Assembly (NCBI RefSeq): GCF_027923385.1
Contig: NZ_BSEC01000002.1
Span: 124,001-188,000, forward strand
Length of the DNA: 64,000 nucleotides
DNA from: Methylocystis echinoides
GTDB taxonomy: Bacteria > Pseudomonadota > Alphaproteobacteria > Rhizobiales > Beijerinckiaceae
Direction of reading: 5' to 3'
Shown here piece by piece: positions 57,435-64,000 of this stretch. Each line of letters opens with the position of its first letter. The first letter of the stretch is position 1. Both the position numbers and the translations under genes were made by a program. Below the pieces are notes generated by a model that was not told the DNA's origin, made no database searches, and saw nothing but the letters and a program-made list of their open reading frames with translations.

Positions 57435-58046
57435 GTGCACCACCCGCCAAACCGTTCCGCCGTGAAACGCCGACGCGCCCTGCCGGCGGCGGCGCTTTGT
57501 CTCGCGGCGGCGACTGCCCAAGCGCAGGAGCTCACGCCTCCTCCGGAAAATTGGCGGCCGATCGTTTATCGCGACCTGCAAATTCCGGGGCCTCAAGATC
57601 GAATTTATGCCGACCTTTGGGCCGACGTGATCCAGAGCAACAACCGCCGCTATCTCGCCGCGGGAGATCGGCGCTTTCTGCTCGGCAATGCGCCAGTGCG
57701 CGAAGCGCATGCGCTCGTGCGCGGCGGCGATAAAGTCGCGCTTCTCAGCGTTCTCAATACGGCCACCCATTGCGTCGCCGTGGCGAGAGATCCGAGCAGC
57801 GATCTTTCGGTAAAGATGTGCCCGATGCGGCTTGCTGTTTGGAATGGGACCTCGGCGACGCTCAGAGAGGCCAAAGGCTGTTATCTCGAACCAGGCGCTG
57901 AGGCGCGGAATACCATGGCGAACTCGTCTTACGCCGCCTCTTACACATCCTACGATGTCGTCACGAAATCGATCAGGCTTGGCGTCATCCTTGGGCGCCG
58001 TGTCGTCGAGCAGTGTTCGCAAACCGTGCCGCTCTACCCCGGTTGA
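57435..58046 (+). CDS. Exported protein, paralogue of the one at 8853
   Basis: Encodes 203 residues (GTG at 57435) or 194 residues (GTG at 57462) with a signal peptide ending AQAQ. Shared motifs with the protein at 8853: NWRPIVYRDL, a YADLWAD segment, CPMRLA, GCYLEP and QCSQTVPLYPG. The first GTG lies only four bases after the operator and would be nearly leaderless; the second gives the better signal peptide. Function unknown. Confidence 0.65.
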   Translation: MHHPPNRSAVKRRRALPAAALCLAAATAQAQELTPPPENWRPIVYRDLQIPGPQDRIYADLWADVIQSNNRRYLAAGDRRFLLGNAPVREAHALVRGGDKVALLSVLNTATHCVAVARDPSSDLSVKMCPMRLAVWNGTSATLREAKGCYLEPGAEARNTMANSSYAASYTSYDVVTKSIRLGVILGRRVVEQCSQTVPLYPG

Positions 58047-58056
58047 GGCCCCCACG

Positions 58057-58422
58057 ATGCATCGGATCTACGCCGCTTCCTACGCAATCTACTACTGGTC
58101 GGATTGGCTGTTTCTTCTGGCCTTTGCCAGCTTGTTCGTCATTCCGTTCACATCGCTCGAGGCGCGTTTTGCGGTCTGGTGCGTCGCGCTTGTGGTCGCG
58201 GTTGCAAGCCTTGCCGCGGGGGTCCTGTCGGAGGCGTTATGCCGAGCCCTGTTGCGCTGGCGCCGCGAGAGGCGAGGATTTTCAGAGGAGGAGGCGCGGC
58301 GGATCGAGTTTCTTGAAGAGGACAGGCGCCTTACGCATGTCGCACAAGAGGCAAGCCGACTCGCGGCCGAGCGCCATCAACAGAGCGTCGAGGCGTGGTG
58401 GATAAACAACCGCCGTGGTTGA
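58057..58422 (+). CDS. Small membrane protein of unknown function
   Basis: Encodes 121 residues with two hydrophobic segments (about 12-35 and 40-65) followed by a charged cytosolic helix rich in Arg and Glu (about 68-121), probably a coiled coil. It follows the exported protein by 10 nt, mirroring the pair at 8515-9467 with reversed order. Not recognised. Confidence 0.6.
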   Translation: MHRIYAASYAIYYWSDWLFLLAFASLFVIPFTSLEARFAVWCVALVVAVASLAAGVLSEALCRALLRWRRERRGFSEEEARRIEFLEEDRRLTHVAQEASRLAAERHQQSVEAWWINNRRG

Positions 58423-58552
58423 CCGAGTGTCGACGACTGTCTCTGATTCTTCCAGGCGGCGACGGCGACGATTCAGCCTCTCTTCTCGGGCAGTGCGATA
58501 ACGCCCTGCCCAGTGAGAGGCCTCGCAGCCGCCTTGAAGGCATTCGAAGAGT

Positions 58553-58828
58553 TCAGAATGGCCAACGTGTGGAATCGTCGAGCAACGCTTGCAATTCTTG
58601 GCGCGTCGCTTGGCTGAGCGCATTCCGTTCGCGTCGCGCGAAGACGGAGCACCAGAACAGGGCTTCGTCCGGTTCCTTTTCGTAAACGGCTTTTCCGATC
58701 AGGATGGCGATCAGCGCCAATCGGTCGCATTCGTCTGGGCCGAAATGATCATTCAGAATACTGACGGTCTCTTCGGCGGATCGCCTCTTCTCTGCGCTTT
58801 GTTCCAACATGGGAGAAGAAGCAATCAT
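58553..58828 (-). CDS. Small helical protein, third gene of the XRE operon
   Basis: Encodes 91 residues, predicted almost fully helical (RSAEETVSILNDHFGPDECDR, YEKEPDEALFWCSVFARRER). No signal peptide. GGAGG six bases upstream of the ATG at 58828 marks the start, just after the stop of the preceding 80-residue gene. Unknown function; possibly a partner of the regulator. Confidence 0.6.
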   Translation of the reverse strand: MIASSPMLEQSAEKRRSAEETVSILNDHFGPDECDRLALIAILIGKAVYEKEPDEALFWCSVFARRERNALSQATRQELQALLDDSTRWPF

Positions 58829-58830
58829 TT

Positions 58831-59073
58831 TTAGCCTCCATTCGCCGTCAAGACCGGCCCTAAGCGATTCATCACTGCAAGCGCCGAGAGAAGCGCCTCT
58901 GCGGGCGTCTGCGCTCCCGTAGCCAAAACAACCTGTCTCGTTGTGGTCTCCTCTCCTGTTGCCGACTTGACGCAGCCTCTCCCAGCCGACAAAGCTTGGC
59001 GCCGGCGACATTCGTGCAGCGAAAGGCTCAGCAAGAGTCTCTTGGCTGAAGTCGCTGGCGCGACCGGAGCCAT
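58831..59073 (-). CDS. Small protein, second gene of the XRE operon
   Basis: Encodes 80 residues with a short N-terminal hydrophobic stretch and three cysteines or near-cysteine basic segments (HECRRRQ, GRGCVKS). Starts 23 nt after the XRE stop and ends two bases before the next ATG. No recognised family; the start lacks a strong ribosome site, so translation may depend on coupling. Confidence 0.5.
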   Translation of the reverse strand: MAPVAPATSAKRLLLSLSLHECRRRQALSAGRGCVKSATGEETTTRQVVLATGAQTPAEALLSALAVMNRLGPVLTANGG

Positions 59074-59096
59074 TTTCTGCGTTACTTTGTCGGAAG

Positions 59097-59579
59097 TTAG
59101 GCTCTCTTGCGCGACTTGGTCTTTCGTGTCGCCTTTGCCTTCGACGCCGAAGCGGGCTTATCGACGGCGGACGGTTTCGCCTCGGCGGGTCGTTCGGCGG
59201 GTTTCGACGCCGGGGGGCTGATTGCGAATTGATCTGCGGCAAATTTTGACCGCGTCTGGCGTCGCGCCTCTACGCTTTGAGTCAGCCGGTCGAGATCGAT
59301 GTTCTGGCCGGCGAGCCAGGCGCGCATGACCTTCTCGTCAATGCCGAGCATGTCCCAAACCGAGAGGTCCAGCGCTTTGGCGGTCCGTTCGATCGTCCAA
59401 AACGTCGGATTGCCGATGCCCTTTTCCAGATTGTAGTAGGCGGCCATCGACATGCCGATCTTGTCGAGGAAGGTTTTGAGGTTGGGGTATTCCTTGGCTT
59501 TGCGCTGCAAGATAATGGCGAACAAGGCGGTCGCGACAGAATCCCTGTCTTCGCCTTCTTGTTGTTTTGGCATCGCCAT
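59097..59579 (-). CDS. XRE-family helix-turn-helix regulator
   Basis: Encodes 160 residues. The HTH is at about 25-75 (LKTFLDKIGMSMAAYYNLEKG, TFWTIERTAKALDLSVWDML), typical of XRE/Cro-type repressors. The C-terminal 60 residues are Lys/Ala/Pro-rich and disordered, resembling a histone-like DNA-binding tail. The ATG at 59579 has GGGAGG about ten bases upstream. An AT-rich palindrome about 95 nt upstream suggests autoregulation and control of the other palindrome-bearing promoters. Confidence 0.82.
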   Translation of the reverse strand: MAMPKQQEGEDRDSVATALFAIILQRKAKEYPNLKTFLDKIGMSMAAYYNLEKGIGNPTFWTIERTAKALDLSVWDMLGIDEKVMRAWLAGQNIDLDRLTQSVEARRQTRSKFAADQFAISPPASKPAERPAEAKPSAVDKPASASKAKATRKTKSRKRA

Positions 59580-59670
59580 AACTGTTCTACCTCCCCTCCC
59601 CAAATGACGAACCGTGACGCCTTGCGCCGAGCCCGAAACGAGCGACTCACATTACCGTCAGGCTTTCGCC

Positions 59671-59693
59671 TAAAATATATCATATTCTATCCT
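59671..59693. promoter_or_regulatory. AT-rich palindrome upstream of the XRE gene
   Basis: AAATATAT-C-ATATTCTAT, with symmetric ATAT-C-ATAT core, resembles the CTATAT-N-ATATAG operators. Lies about 95-110 nt before the regulator start, on the side expected for its promoter. Confidence 0.5.
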
Positions 59694-60061
59694 GCCAAAA
59701 GATCATTGAGTTATCCTTTATGATAAGGCAAAGCTTGGACCGCCCTTTGTCTTCTCCCCCGCCCTTTCCCGGTAAGGCCTCACAAGCTCACGGGGCGTTG
59801 TGGGAGTCGATCGAGGGCGCGCCTCTGAGGCTGTAAGCCTCTGAATTATAAGTCTGAAAATTGAGACTGTCGAAAAGTTTGCTCACAGGCCGAAAAGCCG
59901 TGAAGGCTCAGCCGTGGCCTAGAACCGCTTCGCTTCGGATGCCGCCTATGCAAGCAGGTCGAGCGGGTGTCGATGCTCTAGTAAATAATATAGTATAGAA
60001 CGCTTCGGCGCGTTATGCTCCGAGCCGGGCCGTTTGCGGGCAAATTTTTAGGAGGCCGATC
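59694..60061. promoter_or_regulatory. Divergent control region with a further AT-rich motif
   Basis: About 370 nt between the leftward XRE operon and the rightward gene at 60062. It contains GAGGCT-GTA-AGCCTC (near 59827-59841) and, at 59979-59998, CTAGTAAATAATATAGTATAG, an imperfect version of the palindrome seen at 57418. AGGAGG at 60050-60055 serves the next gene. No gene seen. Confidence 0.5.
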
Positions 60062-60520
60062 ATGTTGCGACCTATTCTCTCGCGAGAGGTAGCGTTGGCG
60101 CCCACTCATTTCGATGGGGTCCATCGGCGTAAATCGCACGGCAGGATTAACCTTTGTGCGTCTTTATGCGTCATTTTGCTCCCTTTCTCGGGCAGAGCGC
60201 TTGCCGACGATCGCGACCGTTTGGCGCCTGGGCTTTACGTTGCCGCGACGGTTGGATGCGAAGGCCTTGGCGGCGGCGGCACGGTCGATTTCGACGGCAA
60301 GAATTTCTCGCCGCACTACCAGGCATGCCTCACTCAGGCGCTCTCCCAAAACGCGCGCTATCGTCAGACCTGCATTGAGGGACAAGGAGCAAACTATCCC
60401 ACGACAGCGCAAATCCAACGCGACCCTTCCAAGACGATGAAGGACGTGACGATCGCGGTCCTCTCGAGAAACACCTTCTCCATGAATGGCGTTCGATATG
60501 ACTATTGCGGGGCGAGATGA
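60062..60520 (+). CDS. Exported protein of unknown function
   Basis: Encodes 152 residues. AGGAGG six bases upstream fixes the ATG at 60062, giving a long N-region of about 28 residues before the hydrophobic signal segment (LCASLCVILLPFSGRALA). The mature part has four cysteines (VGCEGLG, YQACLTQAL, RQTCIEGQG, YDYCGAR). Unknown family. Its TGA overlaps the start of the transglycosylase gene, so both are co-expressed and probably act in the envelope. Confidence 0.65.
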   Translation: MLRPILSREVALAPTHFDGVHRRKSHGRINLCASLCVILLPFSGRALADDRDRLAPGLYVAATVGCEGLGGGGTVDFDGKNFSPHYQACLTQALSQNARYRQTCIEGQGANYPTTAQIQRDPSKTMKDVTIAVLSRNTFSMNGVRYDYCGAR

Positions 60521-61233
60521 TGCGTCGGGCCGCTCTGCTTCTCGTGCCGCTCGCCTCGACGCTCGCCTTCGCGAGCGATTGTCCGAACGGCGACAATCTT
60601 CTCAAAAACAACACGCCGCTCAACCAGTTGTGCTCAAGGGGCTTCGGCCAGTTCACCCCCGGCTCGTTACAGCAGGCGATCGGCAATCAGCCGAACAATG
60701 TCGCGATGATCACCGCAGCCGCCGAGCAGCAGGGCGTGCCCGTCGATCTCGCGCTGGCGGTTTCCTATCACGAGTCGGAAGGCTTCAACTCCTGCGCCGG
60801 ATCCGACACCGGCGTCAAAGGTCCGATGCAGCTCACGCAACGGACCGGAAATAGCCTCGGCTACAATCGCGACGTCAACGAACAGAACATCATGGGCGGC
60901 ATGAAGCTGCTCAAACAATGCGACAACAAGTGTGGCGATACGGCCTTTTCCTGTCTCTCGGCGTGCTACAACGGCTCGCCGCGGCCTGGCGAGCAGGCCG
61001 GCTGGGCGAGAGGCGTGCAGAACGCCTACGGAAAGCTCCACAGCGATCCTTCGCTTCTGGCCTCCGCCACGAGCAACTGCTCTTCCTCAGGCTCGAATTC
61101 GAGCTGTCCCGACGCCGCCGGCGGCGTAGTGGCGTCTTCGGTGACGCCGAGCGCCCCGTCAACGCTCCCGAGCCTCGGCGCGCCGCCTGCGCTCGCCAGC
61201 AGCGACATCATCGTGGCGCAGACGCAAATCTGA
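60517..61233 (+). CDS. Lytic transglycosylase (SLT-like), exported
   Basis: Encodes 238 residues with a signal peptide (about 1-20, ending AFA). Lysozyme-like motifs: ALAVSYHESEGFN (catalytic Glu), GVKGPMQLTQRTG and CLSACYNGSPRPGEQ. A second peptidoglycan-cutting enzyme on the plasmid besides VirB1; may work with the T4SS at another stage or plasmid. ATGATG at 60517/60520 gives two equivalent starts overlapping the previous stop. The Ser/Ala/Pro-rich tail (about 180-238) is likely unstructured. Confidence 0.85.
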   Translation: MMRRAALLLVPLASTLAFASDCPNGDNLLKNNTPLNQLCSRGFGQFTPGSLQQAIGNQPNNVAMITAAAEQQGVPVDLALAVSYHESEGFNSCAGSDTGVKGPMQLTQRTGNSLGYNRDVNEQNIMGGMKLLKQCDNKCGDTAFSCLSACYNGSPRPGEQAGWARGVQNAYGKLHSDPSLLASATSNCSSSGSNSSCPDAAGGVVASSVTPSAPSTLPSLGAPPALASSDIIVAQTQI

Positions 61234-61575
61234 GCGGAGCATTTGGCGGCGCGGGCGTCAATCCGCGCCGTTGCCCGAAGAGGCGCCGGGTTGGCACGCG
61301 TTTGGCGTGTCATTGTCCTATTTTAGCAGATGCCTCACCGACATCGCTCCGTGGATTTGCGGCCTTTGATATAGCCGCGTTCAATCGGGTTCGCCCCTGA
61401 GGCGGGGGAAAAATTTCGGATTTTCGCTGATTTTTTGTGGCAGCCCGCCCATCAACGCGCCTCTGCGCGCGACCATCCTTCCCCGGTGGGTGAGCTGCCG
61501 GGTGGCCTTTCCGATTCTACTAAACTATAAACTGTGCTTCCCAGAGTCGCATGGAGGGAAGCAGGCTCCAAAAAG
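61234..61575. other. Spacer upstream of the repC leader
   Basis: No gene seen. An AT-rich piece CTAAACTATA at 61519-61528 matches the left part of the palindrome at 54411 and could be a promoter element for the RNA or repC that follows. Confidence 0.35.
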
Positions 61576-61681
61576 GAAAAGCCCGGCGCGAAGGCCGGAC
61601 CTCTCGAATAGCTGGCTAGAAGGGACGGCAACCCCTTCACACCCGAACACCAACCGTGTTCGAGATTCTAGCGGGCTTTTC
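61576..61681. ncRNA. Structured region upstream of repC, candidate countertranscript or leader RNA
   Basis: A closing stem GAAAAGCCCG (61576-61585) / CGGGCTTTTC (61672-61681) encloses three further hairpins: CCGGC...GCCGG near 61583-61596, GAAGGG...CCCTTC near 61619-61638, and CGAACAC-CAACC-GTGTTCG at 61644-61662. T-rich sequence follows the outer stem on both strands. RepABC plasmids encode a small antisense RNA in front of repC; this could be its counterpart. Confidence 0.55.
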
Positions 61682-61760
61682 TCATTACGCAAGAGGTTTG
61701 CGCGTTTCGCGCCACGGAAATTCTTTGCCTGCTTTCCGCTTAACGCGCGGAGAGCAAAGG

Positions 61761-63008
61761 ATGACTCATGCCCAATTGAACGCGACCGGCCGTCGCCGCG
61801 ATTCCGCGACGAGCTGGCGCGTTGCCAAGCTTTTTGACGCGCCGCTCTTCGCGGTCTGGCGCAGGGAGCTTTTAAAAGCCGCGCGCGACGCCGTGCGTGC
61901 GCTTGCGCTCGACCGCAGCGAACGTCAGCTGGTCGAGTGCCTCGCGGTTTGCTTTGGCGAGCAGCAGCTGGCGCATGGCTTGCTCTGCTGGCCGTCCAAC
62001 ACGCAGATTGAGAAGAAGACAGGCATGAGCGAGCGCACGATCCGTCGGACGATCGTCAAGCTTCGTGAGCGCGGTCTGATCTTGATGCGCGACAGCGCTA
62101 ACGGGAAGCGCTTCCCGATCTCGAACGCCGAAGGCGAGGTCGTCGACGCGCGGGGCTTCGATCTGACGCCGCTGCACGCCCGCGCCGCGGAATTTGCGGA
62201 GCGCGCTCGCGCCCTCGATATTGAAGATCGCGTGCGCCGGCAGCTGCGCGACGACCTCACGGCCGCCCGCAACGCCTTGCTCGATCTGTGCGCCGAGGAT
62301 CCGTCCGGCGCCTATGCGGAAATTCTGGCGCGCGCGAAGATCGTGGCGCGGCCCTCGAAAGCCGCCGCGCCAGAGGAATACGCCGCGGCGATCGAAGCCT
62401 ATGTTGCGTTGGCCGAGGAAGCTCGCGAAATCCGCTATCGGAGCGATCCTTCCACTCAAACGCCCGGCTCTGCCGGCCATGCTGGCCGTCACTCAGAGCA
62501 AAATTCCAAACTCTCTATCGAAGATTGCAACCCCCCTCGCCACGGCTCCCCACCGCCATCCGACCCGCCCGACGATTCCAGCAATGACGCTTTTCGAGAA
62601 GGCAAGGGCGGCGTTCGGCGAAACGAACGGACGACGTTGGGGACGGCGGACCGAGCGATTCCCAAGGACCTCGCCCTCTGGCTCGCCGCCTGCCCCGAGC
62701 TCGCGGAGTGGGGAACAGTCACGACGATCGAGCGCGCGGCGACCCTGGGCGCTCAATTCATTCGGGCCTGCGGGCTCGCCCGGCACGCTTTTGACGCGGC
62801 CTCTGCGCGTCTCGGTGTCATCAACGCCGGCCTACTTGGTCTCTTTGTCGTTCAGCGACATGCCGATGGGGAGCAGCGCGGCGGCACGCCGATACGCTCT
62901 CCGGGAGGGCTATTCGTCATGCTCGCCCGCGAGATCGAGCGTGGCCGCCATCCACTCGAGAAGGAGTTGATCGGGATGCAGCGCCGGCGCGGGCGCAATT
63001 GGCGCTGA
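61761..63008 (+). CDS. repC: RepC-like plasmid replication initiator
   Basis: Encodes 415 residues. The N-terminal region has a winged helix (LLCWPSNTQIEKKTGMSERTI, VKLRERGLILM) as in RepC; the C-terminal region (about 300-410) follows the RepC pattern (LALWLAACPELAEW, GLLGLFVVQRHADGEQRGGT, IRSPGGLFVMLAREIERGRH). RepC initiates replication, usually from an origin inside its own coding sequence. No repA or repB is adjacent, although ParB-like genes occur far upstream. The ATG at 61761 is preceded by GGAGAGCAAAGG. Confidence 0.82.
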   Translation: MTHAQLNATGRRRDSATSWRVAKLFDAPLFAVWRRELLKAARDAVRALALDRSERQLVECLAVCFGEQQLAHGLLCWPSNTQIEKKTGMSERTIRRTIVKLRERGLILMRDSANGKRFPISNAEGEVVDARGFDLTPLHARAAEFAERARALDIEDRVRRQLRDDLTAARNALLDLCAEDPSGAYAEILARAKIVARPSKAAAPEEYAAAIEAYVALAEEAREIRYRSDPSTQTPGSAGHAGRHSEQNSKLSIEDCNPPRHGSPPPSDPPDDSSNDAFREGKGGVRRNERTTLGTADRAIPKDLALWLAACPELAEWGTVTTIERAATLGAQFIRACGLARHAFDAASARLGVINAGLLGLFVVQRHADGEQRGGTPIRSPGGLFVMLAREIERGRHPLEKELIGMQRRRGRNWR

Positions 63009-63659
63009 CGCCTACGTGAGGGATCCTCCCGTCCAACGTGCGGCCTTCTCGGGAGCGGTCAGCCGTTTGGTCTGTCCTCGTTCTGGGTCGACTCTATGCG
63101 GGCGCCCGTGACGACCTCATCGGAGGCCGAACCCGAGATCGCCATCGGGCGCTTTGAGCCGTGCTTCGGCGATGCCCCGCGCGGTAGGGATCGTTGGCTG
63201 GATCGATCGGAGTTCACACTGATACGAAGGTCGAAACACGAAGGTGAACCGTTCCATCAGCGTCCAGCCAATGTCGAGCTTCGATCTTGGCCGCTTCAGG
63301 CGCCATCGACGCAGACATATCGAAAGTCCTCGCCGAGGCGGCTCGTGAGAACTGGCGACAACGTCGTACGCTTTCTCCCTAAAGCTCCAAGACGCCTCCC
63401 CTTTCGCTTAAGTCATTGACGCATACGTCCGGCGGGCCGTGGCGTCGGCCACTGGCGTCGAAAATTTTCCCTTTGCCGCCTGCAGCGGCAATTCCTCGCG
63501 CTCGGCCCAAGCGCCCTTTCAAAATTTCCGTCGCCGGGCGTGGCGCGGCGCTTCGCTGGCCCCTCGCCTCTGGCTCGGGCTCTGCCAGGCCCTGTGCCGC
63601 CCGTCTTGCGCGACATAAGCGAAGGGGATGGCTCCTTCGCGGATAAAAGGAGAAAGACG
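63009..63659. other. Long spacer between repC and the second SSB gene
   Basis: About 650 nt without a gene I can support. A weak frame at 63096-63419 has no ribosome site or recognised relatives. The end holds a stable hairpin and the ribosome site AAGGAG of the SSB gene. Confidence 0.4.
63619..63640 (+). promoter_or_regulatory. Leader hairpin before the second SSB-like gene
   Basis: GCGAAGG and CCTTCGC form a seven-pair stem, extendable by two more pairs, with a short loop, about 20 nt before the start codon at 63660. It may control translation. Confidence 0.45.
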
Positions 63660-63995
63660 ATGTTCGACTTCGCCCGCTTCCACATCCTCGGCCGCGTCGG
63701 CAAGATCAAGACCTTCGAGAAAAACATCCGCGTGTCGATCGCCGCCAACGCCTCCTACAAGAAGGACGGCCAATGGGTGGACGAGACCGACTGGAACGAG
63801 ATCGTGATTTTCGACAAGAACACGCGTCAATATGTGACCGAAAGCGTCGAATCCGGCGACTACGTCCGCGCGCAGGGCCGCCTGCGCCAGAACAGCTTCA
63901 AGCGCGACGGCGAGACGGTCTATGTGGTCGAGCTCATCTGCGACGAATTCAGCCGCGCCCCGAAAAAGAAGGCCGCCGACTCCGCTGCGGCCTAA
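63660..63995 (+). CDS. SSB-like OB-fold protein 2
   Basis: Encodes 111 residues of an SSB OB fold (FHILGRVGKIKTFEKNIRVSI, DETDWNEIVIFDKNTRQYV, GDYVRAQGRLRQNSFKRDGE) without an acidic tail. Related to, but clearly different from, the protein at 54452. Expected to bind single-stranded DNA during plasmid replication or transfer. AAGGAG about seven bases upstream supports the ATG. Confidence 0.88.
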   Translation: MFDFARFHILGRVGKIKTFEKNIRVSIAANASYKKDGQWVDETDWNEIVIFDKNTRQYVTESVESGDYVRAQGRLRQNSFKRDGETVYVVELICDEFSRAPKKKAADSAAA

Positions 63996-64000
63996 ACCGC

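Noticed and set aside
59640..59760. Iteron-type replication origin in the AT-rich stretch
   Set aside because: The short palindromes are not direct repeats and no DnaA box was convincing; they fit operators better.
63096..63419. Possible 107-residue gene between repC and ssb
   Set aside because: No ribosome site, no conserved motifs, and amino-acid composition like random high-GC frames.

Overview
The window is a high-GC plasmid-like segment, most likely from an alphaproteobacterium of the Rhizobiales. The evidence is a virB-type conjugative/secretion locus, a RepC-type replication initiator, two large ParB-like proteins, a DUF932 protein, a DUF2493 protein, several Toprim/primase-like proteins and SSB-like proteins, with no housekeeping genes or tRNAs. 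A decayed nosZ fragment fits a Methylocystis-like methanotroph (plasmid-borne nosZ is known there), but that assignment is an inference.

Layout. 1-8.4 kb (minus strand): type IV secretion operon virB1-B2-B3-B4-(unknown)-B5-lipoprotein-B6-B8-B9-B10, with virB10 cut by the window edge. 8.5-12.5 kb (plus): small exported proteins (a membrane protein, a secreted protein repeated near 57 kb, a lytic-transglycosylase-like protein, a TNase-like protein) and a zinc-finger Toprim primase-like gene. 12.6-23.4 kb: a defence island. A leftward Gabija-like set (nuclease-like protein, OLD-family ATPase/TOPRIM nuclease, UvrD-like helicase, and a tail gene with an in-frame TGA) is divergent from a rightward AAA+ ATPase, subtilisin-like protease, patatin-like phospholipase and a 63-residue protein. 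The second operon is the best candidate for an undescribed system. 23.8-26.5 kb: ParB-like gene 1 and a disrupted small gene. 26.4-29.8 kb: IS21-family element next to a broken IS3-family element. 30-32.6 kb: graveyard of IS256, ISAzo13, ISL3 and IS110 fragments and a histidine-kinase piece. 32.6-43.4 kb: stress and metabolic cargo, partly decayed (nosZ/chrB chimera, chrA, DUF1259 protein, exbD and ArsR-rhodanese remnants, MerR regulator, an HdeD-aquaporin fusion, porin and amidase remnants, and an intact LysR-regulated three-gene operon).

43.7-53 kb: plasmid maintenance module (DUF932, ParB-like gene 2, Toprim). Here a 4.6-kb element with three tyrosine recombinases (recombinase-in-trio type) has split a Toprim gene and carries an intact Toprim homologue whose start codon overlaps the stop of the truncated host gene. 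53.3-63 kb: DUF2493 protein, SSB-like protein, a second set of exported proteins, an acyltransferase, an XRE-type regulator with two small downstream genes, a lytic transglycosylase, RepC and a second SSB.

Two regulatory patterns stand out. One is a short hairpin with an invariant AGAGG loop and compensating stem changes in front of both ParB-like genes and the DUF932 gene. The other is an AT-rich palindrome (core CTATAT-N-ATATAG) at the promoters of several genes between 54.4 and 60 kb, including the XRE regulator itself.
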